64,000 nucleotides of DNA, taken from contig MU859164.1 of NCBI GenBank assembly GCA_033297205.1, forward strand, positions 1 through 64,000, read 5' to 3'. The DNA comes from Pseudoneurospora amorphoporcata (Eukaryota > Ascomycota > Sordariomycetes > Sordariales > Sordariaceae). Below the pieces are notes generated by a model. The model was given only the letters and a program-made list of their open reading frames with translations, made no database searches and was not told the DNA's origin. Below are positions 1 to 12,000 of this stretch, in pieces. The translations under genes and the position numbers were made by a program. Positions within the stretch are counted from its first letter, which is position 1, and every line of letters starts with the position of its first letter.

Positions 1-75
1 GCCCGCGCCCCCGCCCCGGCCCCCCCCGCCCGCCCGCCCCCGCCGGCGCGGCGGGGGGCGGGGCGGCCCCCCCCC
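1..75. repeat. C/G low-complexity end of contig
   Basis: Almost pure C and G with no coding structure, unlike the roughly balanced DNA that follows. It is not a TTAGGG telomere. I read it as a low-complexity or assembly-end artefact. Confidence 0.7.
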
Positions 76-631
76 ATAATCATTGGAACTTGGCAGGACC
101 GGGGCTTCAATAGCAACCATTTTATCTTTGATGTCTGGCACACCACGTGAGAACCAATCCTCTACGCGCGCCATCACAATCAATATATGGTCCACGCTAT
201 CTGAGGGTTCGACCCTTCGAAGTCCAAGGATTATCATACAGCCTTTTCTCCAATTCTACATCTGACAAGTCACAGGCGGGAATTTTGTTATCCTGTATCC
301 ACTAGATGGTCATGCTCGGATAGTTACATCCATCTGCTTTCCAGTAGCGTTCCATGTTATTGGTTCGAGTTGAGGTTGCTTGGTTTCGGCCGATGATGTT
401 TCTTCGGATTTGGATTGTCTTGATGTTTTTAGCAAGCAACTGCTATTTCGAACTCGAAGCTGTAATTTTCTTTTGACCGTCGAAACCCGAGGTCGAGCAT
501 CTAGGAGGGGGGAAAACAGAACGCAAGAGAAAAAAAATGACAAGGGATAGTACAAACAGTAAAGGAAAAAAAAAAGCAGGCGATAAGGAGAAGGGGGAAA
601 AGGAACAAAAACCGAGAAAAAGATGGATGGT
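76..631. other. intergenic, nothing recognised
   Basis: Only short ORFs without recognisable domains. An A-rich tract (about 528-630) lies downstream of the minus-strand tRNA and supplies oligo-T in the transcribed strand. Confidence 0.6.
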
Positions 632-727
632 CTCTCCCGCCGGGAATTGAACCCGGGTCTCGAGCGAATCGAACTGATGATGTTCAAGCTTGACAAGCTC
701 ACATACTGACCACTATACTACGGAAGA
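632..727 (-). tRNA. tRNA-Asp (GTC) with intron
   Basis: On the minus strand the acceptor arms TCTTCCG and CGGGAGA pair over 7 bp with one G-T wobble. The T arm is CCGGG-TTCAATT-CCCGG. The anticodon stem TGAGC/GCTCG closes a loop holding GTC. About 24 nt lie between position 37 and the 3' half of the loop, the canonical place for a nuclear tRNA intron, leaving a 72-nt mature tRNA. An oligo-T (AAAAA on the plus strand near 616) can end Pol III transcription. Confidence 0.92.
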
Positions 728-1280
728 TGTTACAGTTGTGAGGCAACTGTCGTAGTTGGGTTGTTGGTAATGGGTCCGGATTGTGGGTTTATGAAGAGGA
801 AGGTAGAAACTTTGATGAAATTTAATGGGCAAAGAGGAGCAGACGGACGGAAAGAAAGCATTGGGCAAGTGCAAGGGTATTAGGGGTGGAATTTCGGGTG
901 AGACGACAAGTCTGGATGGATAGTCGGACTTGGGCAAGCCCCGACTTGTCAGGCAGACTTCGTCTACCACCAGACTTGCCCACCAGACTCGGGAGAAGTC
1001 TGGCAAGTCCGACCGGACGGACCACGTATAAGACACACTCGGGAGAGTTTTTCTACAGTAGCCAGTCTTTTCCTCCTTCATAAAATTCGAAGATCATTTA
1101 TTAAGGTCCTGCATTGTGACCGCGTGTGGCCCGTATGAAAAGTAGTAGAGTAAGTTAAGTGCCAAGCAATTTTAGAATCAAATCAGCGCTCCAAAATCGC
1201 TGGAAATTGTTAGAGGGTACACCTGAATAGTAACTTTGACAATAAAATTGGTCCAAATTTCTTCATAGGTAGTACCTGTA
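728..1280. other. intergenic with an AGACTTG-rich inverted-repeat patch
   Basis: No gene recognised. Positions about 905-1015 carry repeated AGACTTG/CAAGTCT words in both orientations. The best arms are GTCGGACTTG near 923 and CAAGTCCGAC near 1004. This may be a relic of a small foldback element. Confidence 0.5.
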
Positions 1281-1521
1281 CACATCAATACTGGTAAAAA
1301 GTTCATCAGCGCGAAACTTCATAGGGTACCTACTCTTCGCAACTCAACCAACATACTACCAATTTTCATGTAAGAAGCTGGTATCTACCTAACACATTTG
1401 CCCGTTTTATACCTGCTCTCTAATTTTCCCCTTTCCATGTGGTTATCCCGTTGTTTTGTTGTGAAGTTTTGCACCCCTCTGTCATGAGAATCGTCCTAAT
1501 AAACTTTCAAGCATTGATGTA
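1281..1521. mobile_element. MITE family A, copy 1 (241 bp, TA target sites)
   Basis: The element begins CACATCAATACTGG and ends CAAGCATTGATGTA, so its ends are inverted repeats. It is bounded by TA at 1279-1280 and 1522-1523. Its interior (for example the 20 nt from 1331, TACTCTTCGCAACTCAACCA) matches the reverse complement of the element at 36932-37160. No transposase ORF is present. TA duplication and short TIRs suggest mobilisation by a Tc1/mariner (pogo/Fot1)-type transposase, which is inference. Confidence 0.85.
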
Positions 1522-1523
1522 TA

Positions 1524-4500
1524 CCGCACACGGACCATCACGGTTTCCGATTTCCATTTCAGAAAGCCATTTCTGCGTGCACCGAACACGACCTTATGTT
1601 CTGGACCTGAGCTGCTTGTGATGGGAAGAGGGATTGCTTTTGTTATTAAGCGACAAAAATAGCGAGTCACCCGCTAATAACACAACTTGTTTTCTGCTTC
1701 CGGCATCCACGCGCACACGCCCGCGTTCGTCGCCCGCTTCCCTTCTTTACACCTCTCCTCCACTCGTCTCCCGAAAACTCGATATTCCCGCCCAAACTCG
1801 CCCCTTCTTCAAGGCTGAAGAAAGCAAGGCAACGCTTAGAAACCGGTAATGAGCATCGCCGTCATGTACAACCTCGACCGCCAACTTGGCGAGACATACA
1901 CGACGTTGGCGGTTCAGAATATTGGTTTGACTTTGACAGCCAGCCGCTGGAGGCCATTCCCGAGACAGTGAACGGCTGAGGCGCGGAGGATGGTGGTTGG
2001 AGAGTTCACATGCGCGAGATATCTCCTCGGGGATGTCATTGACTTGTTCCGGAATGCTGGTTGCCATGTCAGGCCCTGTCATACCTACCCAAGACCTCTT
2101 ATGCTGTGAGGCCACCCCAAAACTCCTCTCTCTTTTTCTGGAGCGAGGCTTGCAGGCTGAACGAGATCCCGATGCCCCGGTGCATACCTGAACGCAGGAA
2201 ATCTTGATCAGCATCCCAGGCTTCCAAGTCTGAAGCACGGCCGGCATGACGACGCATTCTGAGCAAAGGGGGTGGCTCATGATCATCATGAACAACATTC
2301 CCAAAAAGGATCATACAACACTGGTGGCTGGCTTAAGAGGCCTGATTGAACGCGCGCGAATGGCCCATTTGTCAAGGAGGCGTACGACCATGGCTGTCCG
2401 TCTCATGGTGCTTGTCGTCTTTCATTGACGGCACGGGTGTTGGGCCTTGAATGAAGGAGTTAATGGCAGGTATGGGCAGAACTGGGAGAGCGATTCAGGC
2501 GCTACAAGGCTGATTATCCGTCGCTTTTGCTCCCGATACGCCAAAGAACGACCAGCGTCTCGATCAGGAGAGGAGAGTTTGGCTTTCTGTGTCCTGTCGA
2601 ATCCTTTGTCCAAAACAGGCAACTGTCTGTTGTGGAAGAGTGAGACAAGATCTTGGAGTCGGACAGCACGTCGAGTCGGGTCCGCGGTACTGCCGGGACC
2701 CCACGACTTGAAGCGAATGCGTCTGCACACTACCTGTACCCAATACCTGCGGTGACCAGGTACGGACCACAATGCGACGAGCCGAAATGACTCAGCGTGC
2801 AAGCCGGGTTCACAGAAGATGCCAGAATTCTTCTTGCGAGCCTTTTGGGCGATGCCTCGTTGAACCTAGCAGGGCCACGAAGACAGAGGAAAAAGTTGGT
2901 AGGCTCATCCCTCTCTTCCGGACTGTTGTCGGGAACATCAAGATGGAAAGCTCAACTCCGCGGCCACGGGATACTCAAGGTACACAGCCATTTCCCACCA
3001 CCATTTTTGTTTCCTTGGTTTGTGCAGGCTCTCAAGGTAATCTCAACCACGGAAGAAGAGTCTTTGGTAGAAATGCTGTCATCGGAGTCCTGCCTTGCAA
3101 CTTCACCGGCGGCTTCCTCTGGAAACCAAGCCAGAAACAGCAGTGATATTGAATGACCTGGATAAGATGCGGGTTTTCTGGCGTGCGTGGCGTGCTACGC
3201 GAGAAGTTTATGGCGGATTCGAATGTTTGTCTGGATGCTGTGCGACCATGGCGATCATGCTTGTATGCATCGTCGTATGACTTTTGGCTCTTCCACTGGC
3301 CGTACTCTCGAATTGGTTGGTTGCCCATCTCAGGACAGTCCATTCGCCTGGCGCCGTTGAGTCTTGGCTTCATAGGCCGCCTCGTTGTGCAAATATAATG
3401 GCCAACCAACATTCATGTGGGGACTTCGTGGGAGAGGAAACTGTTCTTCACGGAATGGGCCATGTGGAGCTGGACCTGGATATGCTTCTCTCCTCTGTCC
3501 AACAGGTCGATGACGGGTCGATGTTAACCACATGGCGAATGAGATCAGAAGTTTGAAGAGAAAAAAGAAAAGAGGAAAGCTCCCGCATAGATGAGTTGTC
3601 CTACCTACTTTCCTTCGAGGACGAATTGACCAGGGCAAGGTGGAATGTGGGTCAGCTAGACAGTTCTTGTGTGGAAATTGCTGCGACAGCTGTTGCCATG
3701 CACGGAAACAACGGTCCTGACGAATGATATGAATGACGGCGTTCCATGCGCAGCCAATAAGCGGTACGCCGATTTCACGGTTAGAGTTGGAGCGGCTGAA
3801 AACTATAAACGGTTGTGTTACCCGAGCCCCATCAAAACCGTTACGTACCAGGATGAGGTGTCTGAGGCTCGCTCCCATTTCCACCATGTCGGTGGTCCAC
3901 TATCACATCAATCCAATCATGCGTTGCAAACTCAGACTGCCCTGCCGATATGATTCGATGCTCGCATTCATCGCACTCTTCCATCCAATTGGGGGGACAT
4001 GACAATCAACAACTGACAGTGTTTCGTGCCCCTGTCAGTCTTAGCGGGAAGCGGGTAATGCCGTCTGCTCCTTCTCCGCTAGACACTGCTCTCTCTGGAT
4101 CCCTTCCTTCCTGCGTTAGGCTCCAAACTTGGAAAGAACAAACATCGCTTGACCGTCGGCCAGAGCTGCAGCTTGCCCCGCCCACGTCCGTCGACCTCAC
4201 TGGTTCAACTCTCGGTCATTGTTTGTTATCTCTGGACTTGCCAACGAACTTGAAGTGTCGTTGGTAGGTAGTATGTCGCCGTCTCTCACCATGCGTCTCC
4301 TAACAGCTTTTGGTAGAGCTACTTCACGGCTCCAAGGAACGGTAGCTGCTGTACGTGTCAACATCGCCCAGCACACAGTCAGTCACCCATTACAGTTTTG
4401 GTCACGGCTGATGACCCCCCTTGATTATCGCGAAGACCACTCCCATACGACTGGCGCTCTGTTCACAGGAGATTGGGTGCCGGCGTACCATAAATCTATG

Positions 4501-5108
4501 TTGCACCATCCCCACGTCTGACAGTTCGAATCTCTAGACACTGGGTATGCACTGCTTCCCAACATGGCCTATCCATGAGAGGTCCATAGCTGAGACTTCA
4601 CAACACGAGACTGAATACCACCCCGGTTAGAGCCACCTCCGTCACTCATGCACCTCTGATCGCGTAGTTCAGAAATCAGTGTTTAGTTCAGGTATGGACT
4701 AAAACATGGTATGTCTCCCGTCCAGCTGTGGCAGCATTCAATAGTCAAAGGATCGACATTCTTCTTTCCAAATTCTGTAGTCATCATGTTGGTTACCGTA
4801 GTCTAATTTCTAATGAACTGACGGAGGCTCTGCGCCGCCTACTCCTTACTTTCCCCCTTTTGGAATCAACAATATGATCCTCTTGTGACATTCCTTGATT
4901 CACAACCTACGGAATCTGGGTCCATTGGGTCCCGGTGAGTGTCAGGTCGGATGCCACACTTGGAACTGACGAGTGTCGATGTATCAACACGACAACAACA
5001 CCAAGCCACGGCGGAAGGGAGGACGGAGAGCCGGGAAGAGGGAAGAACTTGGACAAGTTTGATCGGCGATGTCTTCTATCTCAGCGTTTGGAGCGAGGTC
5101 CGAAAGTC
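1524..5108. other. long intergenic stretch, no gene recognised
   Basis: Several overlapping ORFs of up to 185 codons occur on both strands (for example 1747-2304 minus and 3330-3887 minus). None has a recognisable domain, consistent introns or a convincing start context. I treat them as chance ORFs. The last part is the hydrophobin promoter. Confidence 0.55.
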
Positions 5109-5114
5109 TATAAG
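5109..5114 (+). promoter_or_regulatory. putative TATA box of the hydrophobin gene
   Basis: TATAAG sits about 160 bp upstream of the hydrophobin ATG. It is followed by a C/A-rich, TTCAAA-rich leader typical of highly expressed fungal genes. The transcription start is not shown by the sequence. Confidence 0.45.
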
Positions 5115-5272
5115 AACGTCCTCTCTCGTCCGTCTTGGGGTCACAATTCTCATCCTCATCAGCATCTTCAGTCCAAGACAAGCAACAGCCTTTCTGCCTT
5201 CAAACCCGCTTTCAAAACCATCTTCAAACCCAAAACCACCAGCTTCTTCAAAAGCATCACCAAACAGTCAAA

Positions 5273-5712
5273 ATGCAGTTCTCCAGCGTCGTCACCTTCC
5301 TCACCCTCGCCATGACCGCCGCCGCGGCTCCGGCTGAGGTCGTTGCCCGCACGAACATCACTCCCTCGACCTGCAGCGGCGACTACAAGCCCTACTGCTG
5401 CAACACTGAGCCCCCGAGCGGCGTCATCGCTCAAACCGTTGCTGGCCTTCTCGGCGTCAACGTCAACGCCTTGCTCTCCTGCACTGTCGGTGTCATCGGT
5501 GGCCAGTGCAACAACAACGTCAAGTGCTGCACGGGTAATGCCGTCAACGTAAGTATCAAGTTTCTTCCCTTTGCTCCACATCTCTAGGTGCCCTGCCTAG
5601 TACTCCAGGTCTACCAAGCACAGTTCACATATACTGACCTTTGCTCCTTTTCTTCTCCATACAGAACGGCAACAGCTTGATCTTCGTCGGCAACGTCCAG
5701 TGCCTCGTCTAA
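5273..5712 (+). CDS. class I hydrophobin (two exons, 107 aa)
   Basis: Small secreted, amphipathic protein expected to self-assemble at hyphal or spore surfaces and make them water-repellent. Exons are 5273-5548 and 5665-5712. The intron starts GTAAGT and ends ACAG, in phase 0. Residues 1-20 form a hydrophobic signal peptide rich in Ala. The mature part has the eight-cysteine pattern C-x7-CC-x26-C-x8-C-x5-CC-x18-C. These spacings fit class I; class II spacing is tighter. The start follows AAA at -3 to -1. Third positions are strongly C-biased, suggesting high expression. A TATA-like box lies upstream. No other hydrophobin is in the window. Confidence 0.93.
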
Positions 5713-6697
5713 GTCCCAACAACGGCGACACAAAGTCTAGGCTAGGTACAATGCCGATGCAATTCTGCCAGTCCAGCAGCCCTTCTGCAGCAAGGAGCCC
5801 CCTTCTGTTGAGATTGGCAGGACAACAATCGCCGCCTGGACGACGAAGCTGATAATCCTGGGATTTGGTTCGATGACTTTTTGGGTTTTTGGAAGGATCC
5901 AAAAAGCGAAAACGGCGGCGTTTGATGGCTGTGGATCGTGAAGTGGAAAACGATGATGAGCTGATGGATGGATGATTCCGACTTTTCTTTTTCCTTGCAG
6001 GACTCTCCATGTTACGAACTTGCCTTTCTGTTTTCTGTTCTCAAGTAGCTTATCATGATCACTCAGGCCTGGTGATTAATACACTCCTTCTACCTCTTAC
6101 AATATGCATCCGTTACCTGGATCATAAGCTCTTCGAGCTCCTACCGTGACAGCGCCTTGAGTTAACTTGAAACCTAATGGACTCAGCACCACAGATACAA
6201 AAATTGGCATGCAAATTACGACCAATGTAGTCTCTTTTGGGGCTCGGGACCTGCGTGATGTTCATGTCGTGCTTCACTTCAGCATTGTGGTGTGTAGATC
6301 CCTTCCTTTCGTGGAGGTAATTGAGTACCTTTACCAATGCCTCGGGATAGGTATCGGCAGATAGATAGCCCCTGTGTTCTGAGCCTCGCAGATGGGCGCG
6401 GTTGTGTGTTCGGGCTTGTGGTGTTAAGGGATGCGGATAGGCGATTGCGGCTACCGTTGCAGGGGGAAAAAAATAAAATAAAAAAGAAGCATTGACGGAA
6501 CATCCCTAGGTAAAGAACTTAGATCAGAGGACGATTTTTGAACACCTTACTGGCACTTTTTGATTTGTCGAAACAACGAGTGACCATCTTTGCTTGAGGT
6601 GTTTCTTCATCAGGGGTGACGGTTAGGAAAGAGGGTAGTGTCCAGTATATATGGGCAAGACCTGATGCCGATAATCAACCAATGGCAGCATTCCGCT
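5713..6697. other. intergenic, 3' flank of hydrophobin to tRNA-Lys
   Basis: No recognisable gene. The first few hundred bases probably hold the hydrophobin 3' UTR. Confidence 0.6.
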
Positions 6698-6770
6698 GCC
6701 CGGCTAGCTCAATCGGTAGAGCGTGAGACTCTTAATCTCAAGGTTGTGGGTTCGACCCCCACGTCGGGCT
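6698..6770 (+). tRNA. tRNA-Lys (CTT), no intron
   Basis: Full cloverleaf of 73 nt. The acceptor arms are GCCCGGC and GTCGGGC, and the D arm holds the A-box-like GCTCAATCGGTAGAGC. The anticodon loop is CTCTTAA and the T arm GTGGG-TTCGACC-CCCAC. A T8 run at 6805-6812 can act as the Pol III terminator. Confidence 0.96.
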
Positions 6771-7467
6771 CAATTCCCGGTGTTCCTTCTTGGACAACAT
6801 CCTCTTTTTTTTGCATCTTTTTCTTTCATGTCTCGTTGTGCGTATTTGCTGCTGGACTTTTTTCTTTCTTCGTCGTCTGTGGTCACGTCGGTTTTGCACA
6901 ATGAGCTTTGGAGATGGGTGAGTTTCGTTTTTTATTATTGCGAGAGTCTGGGCCTACGGTTTTGTTTTTCCAGGGCAGTTGCAGACAGTTCCACCGCCGC
7001 TTTGGGGCAGCTTCTCTGCTAGCCTGCTAACATATTTGCTGCTCATTTACATGAACTTCTGCTAGCGGTATCTCGTTCACGTCCTCTGAAAGCGCTGGCA
7101 GGTGCCCTGGCTGACTGGGCATTTTTGACGAAACAGCGACTGCGCCTTCCACGAGACATCACAGACGCAATTGCTTTAATTCAAGTTGTCACTGTCGCTC
7201 CTTCCTTGTGTCAATCGTCTTCAATTTGCTGCCTGCCGGCCGTTTTTCTCCCATTCAACGGGTTTCCACAATTCTCAAAGCTTCAGCAGATCTTGTGACT
7301 TCTCAGCAGCCATCAATTGATCCGCAAAGACTTGCCCTGGAGCGCATCTTCAACGATCACCTCAATCACCGTGTCTTCTGCAGTCTTCACTTCTTCACAT
7401 CACATTATCACAGTCACTGTTTTATCCCATCCCCTCTAAGACCCCCTCCACCACGATCTCCGCCACA
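6771..7467. other. intergenic, promoter side of the GNAT-like gene
   Basis: T-rich sequence after the tRNA, then the C/T-rich leader of the gene at 7468. No domain-bearing ORF seen. Confidence 0.6.
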
Positions 7468-8381
7468 ATGACCATACACAGCCCCCTCCACACCAGTCGA
7501 ATCAGCGACGCCCTCCTCCGCACCATCTACGCCTCCGACCAGGAGATGTACCCGGCGCCGTTGACCTACGAGCGCCTGCAAAGTTGGAGAGACGCCTGTC
7601 CCGAGCTGTCCATCTGCTTCAGTACCAGCGTCGATGACTCGGAAAGATCACTGGGCGTCATCATCGTTCTTCCTCTTGTGAAAAAGTACTGGAAGGATTT
7701 GCTGGTGGGCAAGATCAAGGAGGTGGATGTTGATGCTGAAGAGATGTTCGCGGGCGCGGGGAGAGAGCTGCAGCACCTGCAGGCGCCTGTGGAGGTTGGG
7801 TTGCATGTGTTCCACATTGAACGCTTCGCTGCATGGGACGCCGAGGACGCCTTGAAGAAGACTGGTGCGCGGCCTGCATCGTTGACAGTGCGAGGCTGTC
7901 AAGACGGCAAGATGCGATTTGCGGATATGGCATTGGAGGAGGTCCAGAGGAGGGTCGAGACAGCCAATGTTGAGGTGGGGGAAAGGAGGTGGTATGTTTT
8001 GGGATTCTCTGGTGAGTTTAAACTTGAACGCTCTGCTAATTCAATTCATTGGGGAGGGATATCATGACTGACGGGTTGGCCCCCTGATGAACAGCACTCA
8101 CGGCAACGCCTGCGGGAAAGAAGACATTCGCCCGCCTGGGTTTTGTGCCCACAGGATATAAGGAGATTTTTCGGCTACTCGAGACCTCATCGATGTCGTC
8201 CCCGGAGTCTACGCTGGACTTGGGCATTGACAATACAGGACGGGCCCAGAACAACGCAGGTCCTCAGACAACAGTGCAAACCGTTTATATTTACCCAGGC
8301 GAAGCCCAAATGGAGGGGCGCCCCAATGTTGCTTCAGATTCTGAAATGACTGTGAGATACAGTTCAACTCCTCTCGGATAG
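7468..8381 (+). CDS. GNAT-like N-acetyltransferase domain protein (276 aa)
   Basis: Exons 7468-8011 and 8095-8381. The intron starts GTGAGT and ends ACAG, in phase 1. The C-terminal third, built around the ALTATPAGKKTFARLGF stretch at the splice junction, resembles the end of the acetyl-CoA binding fold of GNAT enzymes (small residues and Gly before 'LGF'). The N-terminal half, with YPAPLTYERL and an internal hydrophobic strand (VIIVLPLV), fits the preceding beta strands. This fold transfers an acetyl group from acetyl-CoA to an amine; the substrate is unknown. The last about 60 residues are polar and probably disordered. The start follows ACA. No signal peptide. Family assignment rests on fold-like patterns, not on an identified orthologue. 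Confidence 0.7.
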
Positions 8382-8794
8382 GAGTGAATAGGGTTCTTCA
8401 TTGTTCACCCAATCACGTCGGTTACATCCCACGATGCGCTTCGGCAGGAGTGCAACCTTTCCCTGAAACGAATACGTAGGTACCTCCCCAACGGGTACCT
8501 ATCACACCTCGAGCTCTCGCTCACCTCTGAACCTCCCACTTCTGGTAGCTGCCGAAGCTGCTACAACTGACTTCCTTTGCTCATCCGATCCTACAACACC
8601 AGTCCTGTTATCTCACAAACGGCTCGACTTTTAACATTACAACCTGGAGATTCAAACTCCTGGAAATGCGCCACTTTCACCAGAATCGTGCTCGACGGGA
8701 AGCCGATAATCCCCCGCTCGAGCACAATACTTCTCGTGGCTTTAGAGGCTTCATCAACAGAATAACTGGCAAGAAGAAGCACCTGGTTACGGCG

Positions 8795-8822
8795 CCCGTC
8801 GCCGTCGCCGTCGCCGTCGCCG
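8795..8822. repeat. GCCGTC hexanucleotide microsatellite
   Basis: About four perfect GCCGTC units. In the frame of NLR-like gene 1 exon 1 they encode an Ala-Val run just ahead of the MITE insertion. Confidence 0.85.
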
Positions 8823-8872
8823 AGAAACAAGTCCGTCAACCTAGTGTTCGCGATCACCGACGGGCGCACCTA

Positions 8873-9089
8873 CATATCAGCCCATGAACTTTTGTTAGTC
8901 TGGTTCTTGCCCCATATTTTCTTACAAGGGGGTTTGCAAGGCAGGACAGGTCTATCTACGCTATCTGATTGGCTGAAATCGCCTAATCTCAAGGTGAGAA
9001 AGAGTTGACAGACGGCCGCACCTCCCCTGTCAAAAACCCTGTATGTACCTACTAGGTACTGAGCTAACGAACTTTCCAGGGCTCAAGTG
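8873..9089. mobile_element. MITE family A, copy 4 (217 bp), inside NLR-like gene 1
   Basis: Flanked by TA at 8871-8872 and 9090-9091. The left end runs CATATCAG...TTTTGTTAG...GGTTCTTG, matching the left end of copy 2 with substitutions. The right end contains GCTAACGAACTTTCCAGG, an exact 18-nt match to the right TIR of copy 2. Element plus one TA is 219 nt, a multiple of three. Removing them joins CTA (8870-8872) to ATC (9092) in one open frame. Confidence 0.82.
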
Positions 9090-12000
9090 TAATCTCCGGC
9101 GAAACTACAGAAATTGACTCCCAGAATCGGGTAGCGAGTTCTCTTACAGACCAGGAGCAATGCGTCGCAGTCGCGGGCTCAGTGATCGGTCTGAATACTG
9201 AAGTTCATAAAGATGATGTTCTTCCAGCTCTATACGATAGTCCCGCCATCCACCAGCAAAGTCGGGCCAGCCCACACGTCAATGACCGAACAGCATCAAC
9301 TTCCCAGCTCGGCGATGAACCTAACTCCGCGAGCGCAAGTGAAACCAGCACAGTTTTTGAGCATGGTCCATCACGTGGACCTGTTAGAAATGGAACTTCC
9401 GAGGATACTCCTGGCCTTTCCTTTTGGGACCGCGCATACAATGCCCTTCAAGAAAGCCAACCGGACTTGGTTAAAAAGAGCTCAAGAATTACCACCCAGG
9501 TATGTATGAAAGCCTTTTTATGTCTCGAAGAAGTACTAACAGCGCTCTCAAGACTCCGAAGCCGCGATGCCATATGTCAATATTTCCGAACCGTCGGTAA
9601 ACGATCAATCAGCTCAAAACCGTCACTTTGCACGGAAGTCACAACTCGATACAATGATTGCGAGGAGCTTAAATGGCTTTGACCCGGAGAAGAAGCCCAA
9701 CCGAGACTTCATACCGCGGGAGAAGATTGACCAAGCTGCCAAGCTGGCCATCGCGGTCAAAGAATTCATTGGGCAGGGGTGTGCATTATACTTCCGCTCC
9801 TTACAAATCCCACCATCGCCGACGAAGCCAACAAGGACGGATTCACGTTTGTCGCTTCTCGGATGAGCTTCTGGTCTGCAATGGAACGGCAGATCATTCG
9901 GCATGGTGGAGGATCCTCTACTTCACCCGCTCTGATGGCGGAAGTTGAGAATCACTTTGTGACTCTGTATCGCCACATGCTCGAGTTCCAGATTCGGACT
10001 GTCCTTCGATTTCACGACAGGGGTGGAAACGCTACTTGGAAGATGTCTGCTCGCCCGGCATTTGGACGGAAATCATTGAAGCCATTACTAAACAGGAAAG
10101 CATCTTCAATCGGGACCTGCAAAATATCCACAACATCAACACATCAGCTAAGCATTCACTAGCAATGGCTGATCAAAACAAGTCATCGATGGGATTGCAG
10201 AGTATCATTCGGGATGTTGCAGAAGACATTCACAAACTTGTGACTGAAAAGGAAAAAGAATGTCTGCAACTTTTCCGTCTCACCAAAAACAGCAAGGACG
10301 TCACCTACGAATGGTATAAGAGCCGTGTTGAGGACAGAGTGGCAAATACTTGCAAATGGGTTCTTCAACACCAAAACTTCCAAACATGGCTAGCTGCAGA
10401 GTCGGGACCGCTTCTGATATCGGCAGACCCTGGATGCGGAAAGTCTGTCTTGTCAAAGTATCTTATCGATGGCTTTTTCCCAGAGGAACCGAGTACAAGT
10501 TCCGCCGCTGTCTGTTACTTCTTCTTTAAAGACGGCGATCAGAATAGCGTCCGACAGGCACTCTGCGCTCTTCTTCATCAGTTGTTTTCCCAAAGAAGGC
10601 ATCTCGTCAAACATGCTATGAAAAAGTGCGAAGAAGACGGCAGAGGTATCATCAACTCAACGGTTCCCTGTGGAAAGTACTTTCGCAAGCTGTACAAGAC
10701 AAGGATGCAGGTCCAATCATCTTGGTACTGGACGCTATGGACGAATGCATCGAAATTGAGTGCCGGGATCTATTACGCAGGGTTAGCGATCTGTTTCGCT
10801 CGAACTGGCCATATAGCTCCGGGCCAGGCAGGCTCAAAATCCTCCTCACTAGCCGCCCCTACGACCACATTGTGGACGAGTTTCACGCTCTCACTGACTG
10901 GCTTCCGTACGTTCGGATTCCTGGAGAAGCAAGTTCCGATATGATCAGTGAGGAGATCAACCACGTTATCAGGGTTCGAGTCGAGCAGTTTGCCAGCAAG
11001 CAGAAACTTCGGCCCAATGTCAAAGAAGCACTCCAGGACCAACTACTTGCCATTGAGCACCGCACATATCTCTGGATTTATCTGGTATTCGACTACTTGG
11101 AGGACGCAAATCTCAAGAAGACACCAAAAGGGGTTGTCGATGCCATGAAAAACCTTCCCAGGAACGTTAACGAAGCGTACGAGCGGATTTTCAGCAGGTC
11201 AAGGGATCAGGCAATGGCTCGAAAAGCCCTATACATCATACTTGCCGCTTATCGACCCTTGACCGTCTCGGAGATGAACATTGCCGTTAACATTGACCCT
11301 ACGTTGGAATCGCTCGAAGAACTGGACGAGGATGATGTCGACTTTGAGAAACGTCTGAGAAGTAGTTGCGGATTGTTCATTTCCGTCCACCATGGCAATG
11401 TTTATTTCTTGCACCAAACAGCCCGAGAGTTCCTGCTCTCTGCAACCAAGGCCGATGACCAGCCAAAACGTTCCGATCAGCCAGTATGGAAACACACCTT
11501 TCGAATGCCAGGAGCACATTATGAACTCCTCAGCTGTTGCGTTGTCTACATGAAGCTCACGGACGGAGACGGTAGTCTGCTTAAAGGACCAGATGGTGTG
11601 ACAAATCCTGATTTATTTTGGGACTATTCAGCCTTACACTGGCTCCGCTATCTTGAAGATGCTGGTGACATACCGTGCGACGGCGTGGTGGGACGTTTAC
11701 TGCCTCGATGTAAGGTGCATTCTGAGGAACTCGCGGCTACTTCTAAGAAGGTTCGGATCTTCGAAGAGTGGAGGAGTCTCTGCAAATATGATTCACCTCT
11801 TCAAGTAGCGTCGAACCGCGATTCAGAGACTGCTGTCACTTGGCTACTCCGTCTCGACAATCTTGACGTTGAGAGAGAGCGTGATGACGGGCGGTGGCCG
11901 TCAATCCAATTGGCCATTTTGGCAAGCCATCATGCTTCACCAAGGCATAAGTACAAAGTTCTGAAAAAGCTGCTCAATAAATTCCCTCATGCTGCGGAAG

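Noticed and set aside
1747..2304. 185-codon minus-strand ORF
   Set aside because: No domain, no splice structure, and overlapping ORFs on the other strand are equally long.
3330..3887. 185-codon minus-strand ORF
   Set aside because: Same reasons: unremarkable composition and no recognisable motif.
9060..9091. Splice-acceptor-like GCTAACGAACTTTCCAG read as an ordinary intron end
   Set aside because: The same 18 nt form the right TIR of a MITE with TA duplications, and the flanking exon sequences join in frame without it. The acceptor resemblance is secondary, though it might be used.
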